Positions 16,294 to 26,424 of a DNA stretch of 64,000 nucleotides are shown here, piece by piece. Numbering within the stretch: position 1 is the first letter of the stretch; each line of letters starts with the position of its first letter. The position numbers and the translations under genes are program-made. The stretch is from Pseudomonadales bacterium (GTDB lineage Bacteria > Pseudomonadota > Gammaproteobacteria > Pseudomonadales > Azotimanducaceae). Under the pieces are notes generated by a model. It searched no databases and had not been told where the DNA came from. It saw only the letters and a list, made by a program, of their open reading frames with translations. Location of the stretch: positions 22,159 to 86,158 of the forward strand of contig JANQKS010000036.1 of NCBI GenBank assembly GCA_028281005.1, written 5' to 3'.

Positions 16294-18133
16294 GTGTTTC
16301 GTTTCCTTCTGCCCAGGCTTCTGCCTGGGACCCTGATGGTTGTTGTAACCCTTGCGATCCCTCGGACTTTACCTCCAGTTCGGCGCTGCGCCATCCGCGC
16401 AACGCGTTGATGAGATGCCATGCTTCCACTTTAGCGGTTTCCCCCAGCGGCAGCGACCGTTCTCTAATCACACCCTGCTGTATAAGCTCCGCCCGTAATG
16501 TCCCGGGTAACAAGCCATCTGCGACGGGTGGCGTGAAATGCTCACCGCCCAGTTGATAAACCACATTGGCGATGCTGGTCTCAGTCACATAACCCTGACG
16601 GTTAAACAACAGCGGCTCAAATCCGGCCGGTACCTCGTCGGCTGCGTTGGCGTACACATCTCGCAAGGTAGTTTTGTGATAAAGAAAGACGTTGTCCGTG
16701 TCCACTGCGGTAGTGGCCAGCTGCAATGGTTGCGCGGGTGTCTGCCCACCCTCTCCCACATCCGCCAACGCGGTCGTTGCAATCTCGCAACGGCCATCTC
16801 TAGCCAGCAGCAAGCGCACTTTCTGCGGGGGCGGGGGCTGGGATGGATGTTGTTGAAGTCCGTCGAGGGCGGCGTCGAGCTGCTGCTCCACATCCGCGAT
16901 GGCAACATCAAACTGAAAATATTTCGCGCTGGCCGCCAGCCGCGCCAGATGCCGCTGCCGCAAATAAATACCTAACCCCGGTTGCCAGCGCATGGTTTCC
17001 AACAGTTGGAAACACCGTGGTTGTGTGTACAGGACCTGGGTTTTGGCCAACAACTCCGCGTATTCATCATCCGCGTCCGAATCCCATACGATGCCGCCGC
17101 CGGCGCCATAAAACGTGGTATTCGAACGCTTTTCCGTCCAAGCCGTGCGAATCGCGATGTTAAAACGTCGCAAGCCGGTGGGTTCCATGACACCGATGCT
17201 GCCGGTATAGATATCCCGCGGCTGTTTCTCCTGACGGTTGATGATCTGCATCGCCGCACGCTTGGGAGCACCGGTAATAGAGGCACCCGGAAACAAGGCG
17301 CTAAACACAGCAGCGGTATCGGTGTTTGCAACGGCCTCAACAGTCGACGTCATTTGCCAAACGGTTGGGTACTGTTCGACATCAAACAACGCCGAAGTCT
17401 GCACGGACCCTGGCTGCGCGATACGGCCTAGGTCGTTGCGCACCATGTCGGTGATCATTAGGTTTTCCGCGCGGTTTTTTGGCGACGCCCGCAACCAAGC
17501 GGCGGCTTGCTCATCGGTGGCACTGTCTAACCCGCGGCGCACGGTACCTTTCATCGGACGACAACGCAGCCGCTGTCCGTTTTGCTCAAAAAAGAGCTCA
17601 GGTGATGCGGAGACAATGGTGAACTGTTCACCATCGAGATAGGCCCCATACGGCGCGTCTGCAGCGATGCGCACAAAATCTGCCGCACTCAAGCAGCCCG
17701 GTGATTGCAGACGGTCGGTTAAATTGACCTGGTATGTATCCCCTCGAGCGATATGACGGCGCAGCTGTTGCACCTTTGCTCGATACTCATCCGCAGAAAC
17801 TGCGAGACGCCACTGCCAACTGGCCTGGTCACTCGCTGCCTGCTCAGCTACACGTTCCAATGTGTCCAGGCGTTTGCGCTCGGCAAACAGACCAAAACAC
17901 AGGAGTGGCAGCCCCGCACTGGTTTGCTCGGGCAACGCTGCATCGAAGCCAGAGGCCGCCGCATAACTGACAAAACCGGCGGCATAGATTTGCTCCGCTT
18001 GCACGCGGTGTTCCACTTCGGCTAAGGCGGTGCTGACCTCGGTGTGCACATCCGTGGCGATCACCGCCAGCGGATCGGTGTATGTAAACCAGCAGCGCCT
18101 GTCGGGATCACGCAATACAACCGTTGAGAGCAT
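16250..18133 (-). CDS. pabB: PabB-PabC fusion: aminodeoxychorismate synthase component I / lyase
   Basis: A 627-residue fusion for p-aminobenzoate synthesis in the folate pathway. The N-terminal half is the chorismate-binding PabB: RPMKGTVRRG with the catalytic-region Lys, MITDMVRNDLGRIA, and SITGAPKRAAMQI. The C-terminal third is a class IV aminotransferase fold (PabC): the PLP Lys region YHKTTLRDVY and NRQGYVTETSIANVVY. PabB needs glutamine amidotransferase PabA for ammonia; pabA is not here. The ATG at 18133 gives MLSTVVLRDPDRRCWF; the longer open frame upstream has no ribosome site. Confidence 0.9.
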   Translation of the reverse strand: MLSTVVLRDPDRRCWFTYTDPLAVIATDVHTEVSTALAEVEHRVQAEQIYAAGFVSYAAASGFDAALPEQTSAGLPLLCFGLFAERKRLDTLERVAEQAASDQASWQWRLAVSADEYRAKVQQLRRHIARGDTYQVNLTDRLQSPGCLSAADFVRIAADAPYGAYLDGEQFTIVSASPELFFEQNGQRLRCRPMKGTVRRGLDSATDEQAAAWLRASPKNRAENLMITDMVRNDLGRIAQPGSVQTSALFDVEQYPTVWQMTSTVEAVANTDTAAVFSALFPGASITGAPKRAAMQIINRQEKQPRDIYTGSIGVMEPTGLRRFNIAIRTAWTEKRSNTTFYGAGGGIVWDSDADDEYAELLAKTQVLYTQPRCFQLLETMRWQPGLGIYLRQRHLARLAASAKYFQFDVAIADVEQQLDAALDGLQQHPSQPPPPQKVRLLLARDGRCEIATTALADVGEGGQTPAQPLQLATTAVDTDNVFLYHKTTLRDVYANAADEVPAGFEPLLFNRQGYVTETSIANVVYQLGGEHFTPPVADGLLPGTLRAELIQQGVIRERSLPLGETAKVEAWHLINALRGWRSAELEVKSEGSQGLQQPSGSQAEAWAEGNETRVQDVLFSRRRAGE

Positions 18134-18171
18134 GAAGTGTGTCAATGGGGAGGTAGGGAGTTGGCTGCAGG

Positions 18172-18702
18172 TTAAGCGCCTCGCGGCATGATGGCCGGAT
18201 CGCCCGGTCGCCATAACTCGTGAGCGCGACGCCAACCGGCAAATGCGTTGAGAATGTGCGGTGGATCATCGTGGATTTCGGTAAAACCACCGCTGACGCT
18301 GCGTGTGTCGATGTAGCAGGCGTCCACGTCATCCGCGTGCAGCTCACAAGCCAATTCAAACCCCATATCGAGGATGCGCTGTTTCTCTTCTTCGTAGTTG
18401 TTGACCAACAGACCCACGTGGTGGAAACCCTCTTCTCCGGGCGCATACATGTCGCGGTAAATCGAAGGGGTGTCGTCGTGCTGCTGAATAAACTGGATCA
18501 TCATGTCGCCTAAGTACCCAAAGGCATAGCTGACATCAGCTTCTTGGTCTGTCCCGCGATACATGAAGGTATCGGTTTTGTGATGGTGGGTCACCACGAA
18601 GGGCCCGGCCCGATACAAACGATTCCACTTCTCGCAAGCCTCCTCTACATCGTTCACCAAATAGGCTTCCTGGAAAAACTCATATCTGTCTAACATCGGC
18701 AT
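18172..18702 (-). CDS. VOC/glyoxalase-superfamily protein
   Basis: A 176-residue protein with the paired beta-alpha-beta-beta-beta modules of vicinal-oxygen-chelate proteins. FQEAYLVNDVEEACEKWNRLY marks the first module, and EGFHHVGLLVNNYEEEKQRI with a central His the second. IDTRSVSGGFTEIHD carries a typical metal-binding Glu. The enzyme activity is not identified. The ATG at 18702 has AGGGGG nine bases upstream; a TTG further out lacks support. It lies 38 bases upstream of pabBC on the same strand. Confidence 0.82.
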   Translation of the reverse strand: MPMLDRYEFFQEAYLVNDVEEACEKWNRLYRAGPFVVTHHHKTDTFMYRGTDQEADVSYAFGYLGDMMIQFIQQHDDTPSIYRDMYAPGEEGFHHVGLLVNNYEEEKQRILDMGFELACELHADDVDACYIDTRSVSGGFTEIHDDPPHILNAFAGWRRAHELWRPGDPAIMPRGA

Positions 18703-18818
18703 GTGAGGTGCCCCCTGGCTTTGTTTGATATCCAAGTTGGATAGCGAAAGTACCCAATTGCGGCCGACATATGCAAGCGTATAGAGTGCGGGTCACTAGC
18801 AACCACTTGGGAGAGTGT

Positions 18819-20699
18819 GTGCGTTATCTCATCTCACTCAGCTTACTGATCATCAGCTTGGCCGGATTACAGTCGGTACAAGCCAACCCACACAGCCTGC
18901 CGGTAGATGATCGCTTTCAAGCTTATCTCGACGGTTTAGTGGCGGCTCAATTCAGCGACTACAAGCTGGCGGGCCTAACCCTGGTGATGGTGAAAGACGG
19001 TAAGGTGGTGTTGAAAAAAGGTTACGGCTTTGCCGACCTGGAAACGGCCACACCCGTAGACCCTGAGCGGCATCTGTTCCGGCCGGGTTCGGTCTCTAAA
19101 TTGTTCACATGGACCGCGGTCATGCAGTTAGTGGAACAAGGTAAGCTGGATCTCAATGCGGATGTCGCCACTTATGTGCCGCAGTTTACTATTCCCAACG
19201 AATTTGATCAGCCGATGACATTAACCCACATCCTCACCCATACGCCGGGGCTGGAGGACGGGGCCGCCGGCTACCTGTTTGGCGACAGTGAAGATGACCT
19301 GATCCCCTTAGCGGAAGCACTGGCCAAATACACCCCCGCCCAAGTACGCCCGCCCGGCACCTATTCGTCTTATTCCAACTGGGCAACCGCGTTGGCGGGT
19401 TTAATTATCGCCAATGTCAGTGGCATGAGCTTTGAGGACTATGTGCAACAGCACATCTTTACCCCTCTAGGTATGCAACAGGCCACTTTCGACGAACCTC
19501 TGCCGGCCGACATCGCCGCGGACATGAGTGTAGGTTATATCACTCAACAAGGGGGGCTTGACCCATTGGGGTTTGAGTACATCAAGAACTTTGGACCAGC
19601 GGGTGCGATGTCGGCGAGCGCCAGCGCCATGGCGCCGTTTATGATCGCGCACCTCAATCAAGGGCAGTTTGAAGACGTGGAGTTACTGCAACCGGAAACC
19701 ACGGCGCTCATGCACAGCAACCTGTTCACCCACCATCCCAGCGCCATCGCATGGGCACACGGCTTCTACGAATACCATCGCAACGGTCAGCGCTTCATCG
19801 GCCACGCTGGCGATACCATCGCGTTTCATTCGCAGATGGTGTTGGATCTACAGCACAACTTCGGGTTTTACCTGTCCTTTAACGCCGGTGAAGGCGCCCG
19901 CGCACGCACCGCCATCGTTGACGGCATTATCGACTACTTCTATCCACCCACCCCCATTGGCTATGCCTATGAACCTTTGGCCGGCAGCGCTGAGCGGATT
20001 GCCGAAGTGGCCGGCGCCTACCGCAGCAATCGGCGTTCGTTTACCAAGCTTGAAGGTGTTGTCGGTCTGGCCGCGGATCTGCCGATCGTGCCCGCGGGAG
20101 AAGGCGCCATTAGCATTCCCGTCCCCATGATCGGCGGCCGCTTTATCGAAACCGAACCTTATGTGTTCACCGAACAGAGTGGGCAAGGCGTGATTAGCTT
20201 TGGGAGGAACGCAGACGGCCAGGTAACTCACGCCTTTATGGGTTTGTTGGCGGCAGATAAAGTACCCGCCACTCAGCAAGCTGGCAATCATCAGCTGATT
20301 GTTCTACTGGCTTTGCTGGCATCGCTGTTTGTGGTCATCAACGGCATTCGCAATCGAGCCACGCAGCTTACCGGCCCGGCGCTGTGGGGCAATCGCAGCG
20401 TGGTGGGAGCCGCCGCCTGTAATTTGCTGCTGGTGGTGGGTTTGCTAGCGGTCAGCACCAGCTTTGACATGAACCGTGCGGTATTTGATTTCCCGCCGCC
20501 GGGCACAGGGGCTGTGCTGGTGTTTCCCATCTTCAGCCTAGTGTTTACCATCGCTGCGCTGGTCCTGTTGGTGCCGGTGTGGATGTCGCCCCAATGCGGC
20601 GTGTGGGCACGGTTGCGATACACCTATGTCACCCTGGTTTTTACGGCGCTATGCTTGGTGTTCAACTATTGGAACATGATCGGCTGGAAGTACTATTGA
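18819..20699 (+). CDS. Beta-lactamase-family serine hydrolase with membrane tail
   Basis: A class C/esterase-type (family S12) serine hydrolase of about 626 residues. A signal peptide, YLISLSLLIISLAGLQSVQA, precedes the catalytic domain with the motifs RPGSVSKLFTW (Ser-x-x-Lys), SYSNWAT (Tyr-x-Asn) and FIGHAGDT (His-x-Gly). After about residue 480, four strongly hydrophobic segments form a C-terminal membrane domain. It could act on peptidoglycan peptides, beta-lactams or esters; the sequence does not decide. The GTG at 18819 follows GGGAGAG and gives a clean signal peptide. Its TGA overlaps the exonuclease start by one base (TGATG). Confidence 0.85.
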   Translation: MRYLISLSLLIISLAGLQSVQANPHSLPVDDRFQAYLDGLVAAQFSDYKLAGLTLVMVKDGKVVLKKGYGFADLETATPVDPERHLFRPGSVSKLFTWTAVMQLVEQGKLDLNADVATYVPQFTIPNEFDQPMTLTHILTHTPGLEDGAAGYLFGDSEDDLIPLAEALAKYTPAQVRPPGTYSSYSNWATALAGLIIANVSGMSFEDYVQQHIFTPLGMQQATFDEPLPADIAADMSVGYITQQGGLDPLGFEYIKNFGPAGAMSASASAMAPFMIAHLNQGQFEDVELLQPETTALMHSNLFTHHPSAIAWAHGFYEYHRNGQRFIGHAGDTIAFHSQMVLDLQHNFGFYLSFNAGEGARARTAIVDGIIDYFYPPTPIGYAYEPLAGSAERIAEVAGAYRSNRRSFTKLEGVVGLAADLPIVPAGEGAISIPVPMIGGRFIETEPYVFTEQSGQGVISFGRNADGQVTHAFMGLLAADKVPATQQAGNHQLIVLLALLASLFVVINGIRNRATQLTGPALWGNRSVVGAAACNLLLVVGLLAVSTSFDMNRAVFDFPPPGTGAVLVFPIFSLVFTIAALVLLVPVWMSPQCGVWARLRYTYVTLVFTALCLVFNYWNMIGWKYY

Positions 20700-21469
20700 T
20701 GCGCATAGCAACCTGGAACATCAACGGCCTGCGGGCTCGTCTGGATTACATCAAATTGTGGCTCGAAGCCCGCCAACCCAACGTGGTCGGATTTCAGGAG
20801 CTTAAAACCCCAACCGACAACTTTCCCCATGAGTTTTTTGCGGATCTGGGTTACACCGCTTTGGTGCATGGACAAAAAAGCTGGAACGGTGTCGCTATCC
20901 TCACCAACGTGGATGCCGAGCACCGCCAATCCGGCCTGCCCGGTGAAGACGATTGGGGTGCGCGCCTGATCACAGCGGAGATCGAAGGTGGGCTTGAATT
21001 CACCACGGTGTATTGCCCTAACGGTAAATCCGTAGAGCACGACGACTACCCTAACAAGCTGCGCTGGTACGACAGCCTGCACAGCCACTGGCAGCAAAGC
21101 GGTCACGACAAGCGTATTCTGTGTGGCGATTTCAACATTGTGCCCACGCCACTGGACAGCTGGCTGGGGACCGAAGGAGACGGCGGCATATTCCACACCG
21201 TGGAAGAGCGCCAGCGTTTCACCGCGCTCATGGACACCGGCTTAACCGACTTATACCGCCATCTTTATCCCGAAGAACAAGCCTTTTCCTGGTGGGATTA
21301 CCGTGGCGGCGCCTTCCACCGCAAACACGGCTTGCGCATCGATTTTCTACTCGGCACCGACGCCGCTGTGGCTGCCACCCAAGAGGTCGTCATCGACCGG
21401 GATTTTCGCAAGAAACAAGAAGGCCTGACCGCGTCTGATCATGCGCCGGTCTACGCGGATCTAAACTAG
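20699..21469 (+). CDS. xth: Exodeoxyribonuclease III
   Basis: A 256-residue apurinic/apyrimidinic endonuclease and 3'-5' exonuclease for base-excision repair. Catalytic landmarks of the EEP fold are all present: MRIATWNINGLRARL, GFQELKT (metal Glu), LCGDFNIVPTPLD (Asp/Asn) and TASDHAPVYADL (Asp-His). The ATG overlaps the stop of the preceding hydrolase as TGATG. This favours it over the longer frame opening at 20579 and suggests coupled translation. Confidence 0.95.
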   Translation: MRIATWNINGLRARLDYIKLWLEARQPNVVGFQELKTPTDNFPHEFFADLGYTALVHGQKSWNGVAILTNVDAEHRQSGLPGEDDWGARLITAEIEGGLEFTTVYCPNGKSVEHDDYPNKLRWYDSLHSHWQQSGHDKRILCGDFNIVPTPLDSWLGTEGDGGIFHTVEERQRFTALMDTGLTDLYRHLYPEEQAFSWWDYRGGAFHRKHGLRIDFLLGTDAAVAATQEVVIDRDFRKKQEGLTASDHAPVYADLN

Positions 21470-21543
21470 CCCAGGTAGCCACACATATTTCACTTAAGCT
21501 TTACCCCGGCATCTGGTAAGGTACGCGCTCCAGAATCTAGCCC

Positions 21544-21549
21544 TATAAT
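21544..21549 (+). promoter_or_regulatory. Possible -10 box upstream of fusA2
   Basis: A perfect TATAAT lies 68 bases before the EF-G start. The -35 region, about 17 bases further upstream (GTACGC), is poor. Just downstream, CTTATT-TTTC-AATAAG (21556-21571) is an inverted repeat at the expected transcription start and could be an operator. Confidence 0.4.
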
Positions 21550-21616
21550 ATTTTCCTTATTTTTCAATAAGTTACGTTGTTGAGGCTATTCATTTACAGG
21601 CTTTTCGAGAACCAAC

Positions 21617-23704
21617 ATGACTGACCTAACGCTCTATCGGAACATTGGCATCTTCGCCCACGTAGATGCGGGTAAGACCACCACCACCGAACGTATTCTG
21701 AAACTCACCGGTAAAATCCACAAAATCGGTGAAGTTCACGATGGAGCAGCCACCACCGACTTCATGGAGCAAGAGCAAGAGCGCGGTATCACCATTCAGT
21801 CCGCGGCCACCTCCTGCGAGTGGAACGGCCATCGACTCAACATCATCGACACACCCGGACACGTCGATTTCACCATTGAAGTGTATCGCTCGTTGAAAGT
21901 CCTCGACGGTGGCGTGGGTGTATTTTGCGGCTCCGGTGGTGTGGAACCACAGTCCGAGACGAACTGGCGTTACGCCAACGAATCCGAAGTCTCCCGCCTG
22001 ATCTTCGTCAACAAACTCGATCGCCTTGGCGCCGATTTCTACCGTGTCGTTGAGCAGATCAAAGATGTCTTGGGCGCGGTGCCGTTGGTAATGACGTTAC
22101 CCATCGGCATCGAAGACGACTTTGTCGGTGTCATCGACCTGCTCACGCGTGAAGCCTGGGTGTGGGACGACACCGGTAACCCCGAGGCTTACGAAATCCA
22201 GGAAGTACCCGCGGACATGGCCGACCAGGTTGAGGAGTACCGCGAGCAATTGGTCGAAACCGCCCTGGAACAAGACGACGACCTGATGGAAGCCTACCTG
22301 GAAGGTGAAGAACCTTCGGTGGAAGACTTAAAGAAGTGTATCCGCAAAGGCGCCATAGCATTGGACTTTTTTCCGACCTTCTGCGGCTCTGCCTTTAAGA
22401 ACAAAGGTGTGCAAAACGTGCTCAACGCCGTGGTTGATTACCTGCCTAACCCAACCGAAGTAGATCCACAGCCCGAGGTGGACTTGGAAGGTAATGAAAC
22501 CGGCGGCAAAGCGTTGGTGGATCCAGAGTACCCGCTGCGCGCATTGGCGTTCAAAATTATGGACGACCGCTATGGTGCCCTCACCTTCACCCGCATCTAT
22601 TCCGGTACGCTGAACAAAGGCGACAACGTACTGAATACCTACACCGGCAAAACCGAACGTATCGGCCGGATTGTTGAGATGCATGCCGACTCCCGCGAGG
22701 AGCTTGATACCGCGCAAGCCGGTGACATTGTTGCGTTGTTGGGCATGAAAAACACCCAAACGGGCCACACGCTGTGCGACCCCAACAACCCAGCCACCCT
22801 GGAACCGATGGTATTCCCAGATCCGGTGATATCAGTGGCCATCGCACCGCGCGACAAAGCTGGCGCAGAGAAGATGGGTATCGCCCTGTCCAAAATGGTG
22901 GCGGAAGACCCCTCTTTCTATGTGGAAACCGACGAAGAGTCCGGTGAGACCATCATGAAGGGCATGGGAGAGCTGCACCTGGATATTAAGGTCGATATTC
23001 TCAAGCGTACCCATGGGATTGATGTGGATGTCGGTAAACCTCAAGTGGCTTACCGCGAAACCATCACCCAACTTGTGGAAGACACTTATACGCACAAGAA
23101 ACAAACCGGTGGTGCGGGTCAGTTTGCCAAGATCGACTACATCATTGAACCGGGTGAAGTTGGCAGCGGCTACGAGTTTGAATCGAAAGTCACCGGCGGC
23201 AACGTACCGCGGGAATTCTGGCCGGCGGTGGAGAAAGCGTTTGGCCAATCCATGGATGAAGGCACCCTCGCCGGCTTCCCACTCCTCGACGTCAAAGTGA
23301 CTTTGACCGACGGCGGCTACCACCCGGTAGACTCCTCGGCCATTGCCTACGAATTGGCGGCCAAAGCGGCGTATCGTCAAACTGTGCCGAAAGCCAGCCC
23401 ACAAATGCTGGAGCCGATCATGAAGGTGGACGTATTTACCCCTGACGATCACGTCGGTGACGTTATCGGCGACCTCAACCGCCGCCGCGGCATGATCAAA
23501 TCCCAGGAAGCTGGGGCTACCGGGGTACGTGTGAAAGCGGATTGTCCGTTGGCTGAAATGTTTGGCTACATCGGCGATCTGCGCACCATGACCTCTGGTC
23601 GCGGCCAGTTCTCCATGGAGTTTTCACACTACGCGCCGTGCCCCGCCAATGTCGCGGAAGCGGTCATCGCTGAGGTGAAAGAGCGCAAAGCCGCGATGTC
23701 GTAA
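21617..23704 (+). CDS. fusA2: Elongation factor G, EF-G2 type
   Basis: A 695-residue translational GTPase for ribosome translocation or a specialised related step. The G domain has [13 protein letters not shown] (P-loop), [18 protein letters not shown] and NKLDR. Domains II-V follow, including [12 protein letters not shown] and the domain IV-V region [18 protein letters not shown]. Features such as [20 protein letters not shown] fit the second EF-G type rather than the main fusA. It stands alone with its own promoter region and terminator, whereas the main fusA normally sits with rpsL-rpsG-tuf upstream of S10, beyond the window edge. Confidence 0.9.
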   Translation: MTDLTLYRNIGIFAHVDAGKTTTTERILKLTGKIHKIGEVHDGAATTDFMEQEQERGITIQSAATSCEWNGHRLNIIDTPGHVDFTIEVYRSLKVLDGGVGVFCGSGGVEPQSETNWRYANESEVSRLIFVNKLDRLGADFYRVVEQIKDVLGAVPLVMTLPIGIEDDFVGVIDLLTREAWVWDDTGNPEAYEIQEVPADMADQVEEYREQLVETALEQDDDLMEAYLEGEEPSVEDLKKCIRKGAIALDFFPTFCGSAFKNKGVQNVLNAVVDYLPNPTEVDPQPEVDLEGNETGGKALVDPEYPLRALAFKIMDDRYGALTFTRIYSGTLNKGDNVLNTYTGKTERIGRIVEMHADSREELDTAQAGDIVALLGMKNTQTGHTLCDPNNPATLEPMVFPDPVISVAIAPRDKAGAEKMGIALSKMVAEDPSFYVETDEESGETIMKGMGELHLDIKVDILKRTHGIDVDVGKPQVAYRETITQLVEDTYTHKKQTGGAGQFAKIDYIIEPGEVGSGYEFESKVTGGNVPREFWPAVEKAFGQSMDEGTLAGFPLLDVKVTLTDGGYHPVDSSAIAYELAAKAAYRQTVPKASPQMLEPIMKVDVFTPDDHVGDVIGDLNRRRGMIKSQEAGATGVRVKADCPLAEMFGYIGDLRTMTSGRGQFSMEFSHYAPCPANVAEAVIAEVKERKAAMS

Positions 23705-23725
23705 AGACACCGCGCATCGATCGAA

Positions 23726-23758
23726 GCCGTCCGGGTTCTACCCTGACGGCTTTTTTTT
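23726..23758 (+). terminator. Rho-independent terminator of fusA2
   Basis: The stem GCCGTC/GACGGC (23726-23731 with 23745-23750) extends inward through GGGT/ACCC and is followed by eight T residues at 23751-23758. It lies 22 bases after the EF-G stop. This is the clearest intrinsic terminator in the window. Confidence 0.93.
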
Positions 23759-23776
23759 GCGTGTCATTTTTCCAGG

Positions 23777-25159
23777 TTAGTTGTTGAGGGCGGCAGCAAA
23801 ATGGGCCGCTTGTTCACCCGCTAACTTGCCGAATACGATGCACGGTCCAAAGGACCCACCCCCACCGACATAACGATCGCCATGCAGATTCCCCACAGTT
23901 TCCCCCGCCGCATACAACCCCGCGATGGGTTTCTCGTCCTCCCCCAGCACCCGGGTGTCGGCATCTATACGCAGACCCGTCCCAGTCCAGCAGACGATGG
24001 CCGGACGCACTTCCACTGCATAAAACGGCGGTTCGCTGATGCTCTGTAGGCCACCGGATTTGAAAAACGCGCTGTCTGCACCGTTTTGCGCATCGAAATT
24101 GTAGCGCGCCACGGTACCCTGCAATCCGCGTGGGTCTACGCCGGCTGAAGCCGCCAGATCAGCCAGGGTGTTGGCTCGATGAATAACGCCTTCTTCTGCC
24201 TTGCGTGCAAGCACATCTGCTACCCAATAGGCCTGGGACATGGAATTTGGTTTCGCGTCGCGCCGCGCTTGTTCATCAAACACAGCAAACACTGCACTCT
24301 GCTGATGGGTGATCAGCCCACCCAGCACGGTATAAGGCGCAGATTCATCGGCAAAACGCCGGCCTGCCTGGTTCACCAAAATTAACCAATTGGGCAGCAA
24401 AACTTCGAGGTCTCGGCTAAATCCGGGGGTCACCAGCAACAAGCCACGGTTATGGCCTGCCAGGGTGGCGCCTACACGCTGACCCAACGCAATGCCGTCA
24501 CCTTGGGCGCCTGCGCTGCCAATGTACCAACCCCAGTCACCGCTGGCCGCGGCGTCCGGATAGTAGGTTTTGAGCATGTCCGCGTTTGCGCCGAAGCCAC
24601 CGGTGGCCATGATGACCGCAGCACAGTTGGCGCTGTCTTCCCCAATTTGAAGGCCCGTCACTTGCCCATCTGCATCCGTGATGAGACCGGTCACCCGAGA
24701 CTGCAGCACCAAATCCACACCTTTGTGGCTGCGGTGACCGTCCAACACCTGCACCACTGCCTCACCAGATCCTTCCGGTTGATGGCCGCGTGGGATCGAA
24801 CCCACCCCGGAGGGGTACACACCCTGGGCGGGAAACTTCACCCCCAAAGCTTGCAACCACTCAAACGTGGGGGCGCTAAGGTCGCAATAACGACGCACCA
24901 CGGCCGGATCCACCAACCACTGGTTTAATGTCATGTAGTGTTCGAACATGGCGTCTGCGGTGTCGCCATATACCCCAGCTTGTGCCTGTACCGAAGTACC
25001 GGCGGCATAAAAGTGGCCGCCGCTAAGGCGCGAAGAGCCGCCCACTTGGGTATCCCCTTCCACCACCAACACGCGCGCGCCGGTATCAGCCGCAGCAACC
25101 GCGGCGGACAATCCGGCAGCACCCGCTCCGATGACAATGACATCGTAGTCTCTAGGCAT
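23777..25159 (-). CDS. FAD-dependent oxidoreductase, fumarate reductase/ketosteroid dehydrogenase type
   Basis: A 460-residue flavoprotein. The N-terminal VIVIGAGAAGLSAAVAAAD with VVEGDTQVGGSSRLSGGHF is the FAD-binding fold of the FAD_binding_2 family (fumarate reductase flavoproteins, 3-ketosteroid dehydrogenases, tricarballylate dehydrogenases). The end, ETVGNLHGDRYVGGGGSFGPCIVFG, closes the flavin site. No signal peptide or heme domain is seen, so it is probably cytoplasmic. The substrate is not assigned. It converges with fusA2 and is not close to any obvious pathway partner. Confidence 0.87.
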   Translation of the reverse strand: MPRDYDVIVIGAGAAGLSAAVAAADTGARVLVVEGDTQVGGSSRLSGGHFYAAGTSVQAQAGVYGDTADAMFEHYMTLNQWLVDPAVVRRYCDLSAPTFEWLQALGVKFPAQGVYPSGVGSIPRGHQPEGSGEAVVQVLDGHRSHKGVDLVLQSRVTGLITDADGQVTGLQIGEDSANCAAVIMATGGFGANADMLKTYYPDAAASGDWGWYIGSAGAQGDGIALGQRVGATLAGHNRGLLLVTPGFSRDLEVLLPNWLILVNQAGRRFADESAPYTVLGGLITHQQSAVFAVFDEQARRDAKPNSMSQAYWVADVLARKAEEGVIHRANTLADLAASAGVDPRGLQGTVARYNFDAQNGADSAFFKSGGLQSISEPPFYAVEVRPAIVCWTGTGLRIDADTRVLGEDEKPIAGLYAAGETVGNLHGDRYVGGGGSFGPCIVFGKLAGEQAAHFAAALNN

Positions 25160-25239
25160 GTTTGAAGTTTAGAGAGTGTGTAAAACCGAGTAAATCGGGG
25201 GTTGGCGTGAGGCCACTGCCGGTTAGTGCGAGGATAGAT

Positions 25240-26331
25240 TCACACGTTAAACCGAAAGTGTACTACGTCACCATCCGACAGCTCGTAGTCTTTGCCTTCA
25301 AGGCGCCAACGACCGGCATCCTTGGCACCCTGCTCACCACCATGTGTTACATAGTCTTCGTAGGAGATGACCTCAGCGCGGATAAACCCTTTTTCGAAGT
25401 CCGTGTGGATGACACCCGCACCCTGAGGCGCTTTGGCGCCAACGGGCACGGTCCAGGCACGCACCTCTTTAGGCCCAGCGGTGAAGTACTGCTGCAGGCC
25501 TAACAATTTATAACCGGCGCGGATCACGCGATTTAAACCCGGCTCTTCAATGCCAAGATCCGCAAGAAACTCCTCACGCTCTTCGTCTTCCAGCTCTGCC
25601 ACCTCAGCTTCGATCTGATTGCTCACCACCACCACTTCGGCAGCTTCGGATTGCGCGATGGCTCGAACCTCATCCACCAAGGGGTTGTCCGTTAAACCGT
25701 CTTCAGCAACATTAGCGATGTACAGCACTGGCTTGGAAGTTATGAAGTGGAATTCCCGGGTCGCTAATTGTTCTTCTTGGCTTAGCTCCGCCGAACGAGC
25801 AGGTAAACCGGCCTCCAGTTTTTCTTTGACCTTTTCGAGAATATCCAGCAGGGCTTTGGCTTCTTTGTCTCCGGAATTTGCCACCCGCCGATTACGGTCG
25901 TAGACCCGCTCCAAGGTATCCAAGTCTGCCAACGCCAGCTCGGTGTTGATGATTTCAATATCGTCTTTAGGAGATACCCGGCCGGCCACGTGCACCACAT
26001 TGTCATCGTCAAAACAACGCACAACGTGGGCAATGGCATCGGTTTCTCTTATGTGCGCCAGAAACTGGTTACCCAAACCTTCACCCTGGGAGGCACCGGC
26101 CACTAGGCCAGCGATGTCGACAAACTCCATGGTGGCCGGGATGACCTTTTGTGGCTGTACCAGTTCCGCCAGCTTCTGCAGGCGCGGGTCGGGCACCGGG
26201 ACAACGCCGGTGTTTGGGTCAATGGTGCAAAAGGGAAAGTTCTCGGCATCAATACCGGCCTTGGTCAGCGCATTAAACAGCGTCGACTTACCCACATTGG
26301 GCATGCCTACAATTCCACATTTAAATCCCAC
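25240..26331 (-). CDS. ychF: Redox-responsive ATPase/GTPase YchF
   Basis: A 363-residue OBG-family P-loop protein that binds ribosomes and prefers ATP. It starts [22 protein letters not shown], has the switch sequence [20 protein letters not shown], and ends in a TGS domain ([20 protein letters not shown]). Length matches the universal family. The GTG start at 26331 directly begins the conserved segment. It follows pth by about 90 bases, the usual gammaproteobacterial arrangement. Confidence 0.97.
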   Translation of the reverse strand: MGFKCGIVGMPNVGKSTLFNALTKAGIDAENFPFCTIDPNTGVVPVPDPRLQKLAELVQPQKVIPATMEFVDIAGLVAGASQGEGLGNQFLAHIRETDAIAHVVRCFDDDNVVHVAGRVSPKDDIEIINTELALADLDTLERVYDRNRRVANSGDKEAKALLDILEKVKEKLEAGLPARSAELSQEEQLATREFHFITSKPVLYIANVAEDGLTDNPLVDEVRAIAQSEAAEVVVVSNQIEAEVAELEDEEREEFLADLGIEEPGLNRVIRAGYKLLGLQQYFTAGPKEVRAWTVPVGAKAPQGAGVIHTDFEKGFIRAEVISYEDYVTHGGEQGAKDAGRWRLEGKDYELSDGDVVHFRFNV

Positions 26332-26424
26332 GTTTGCTTCTCACGCTTACTTCTTATTCCGTTCGTTTTCGCAACACCGTCGCACGTCTCGCCACGTTAA
26401 CACCTGTGACCTTTAGTATTGCGT

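Noticed and set aside
20579..20698. Upstream extension of exonuclease III
   Set aside because: It overlaps the hydrolase gene in another frame, and the universal MRIATWNINGLR start begins at 20699 with a TGATG overlap.
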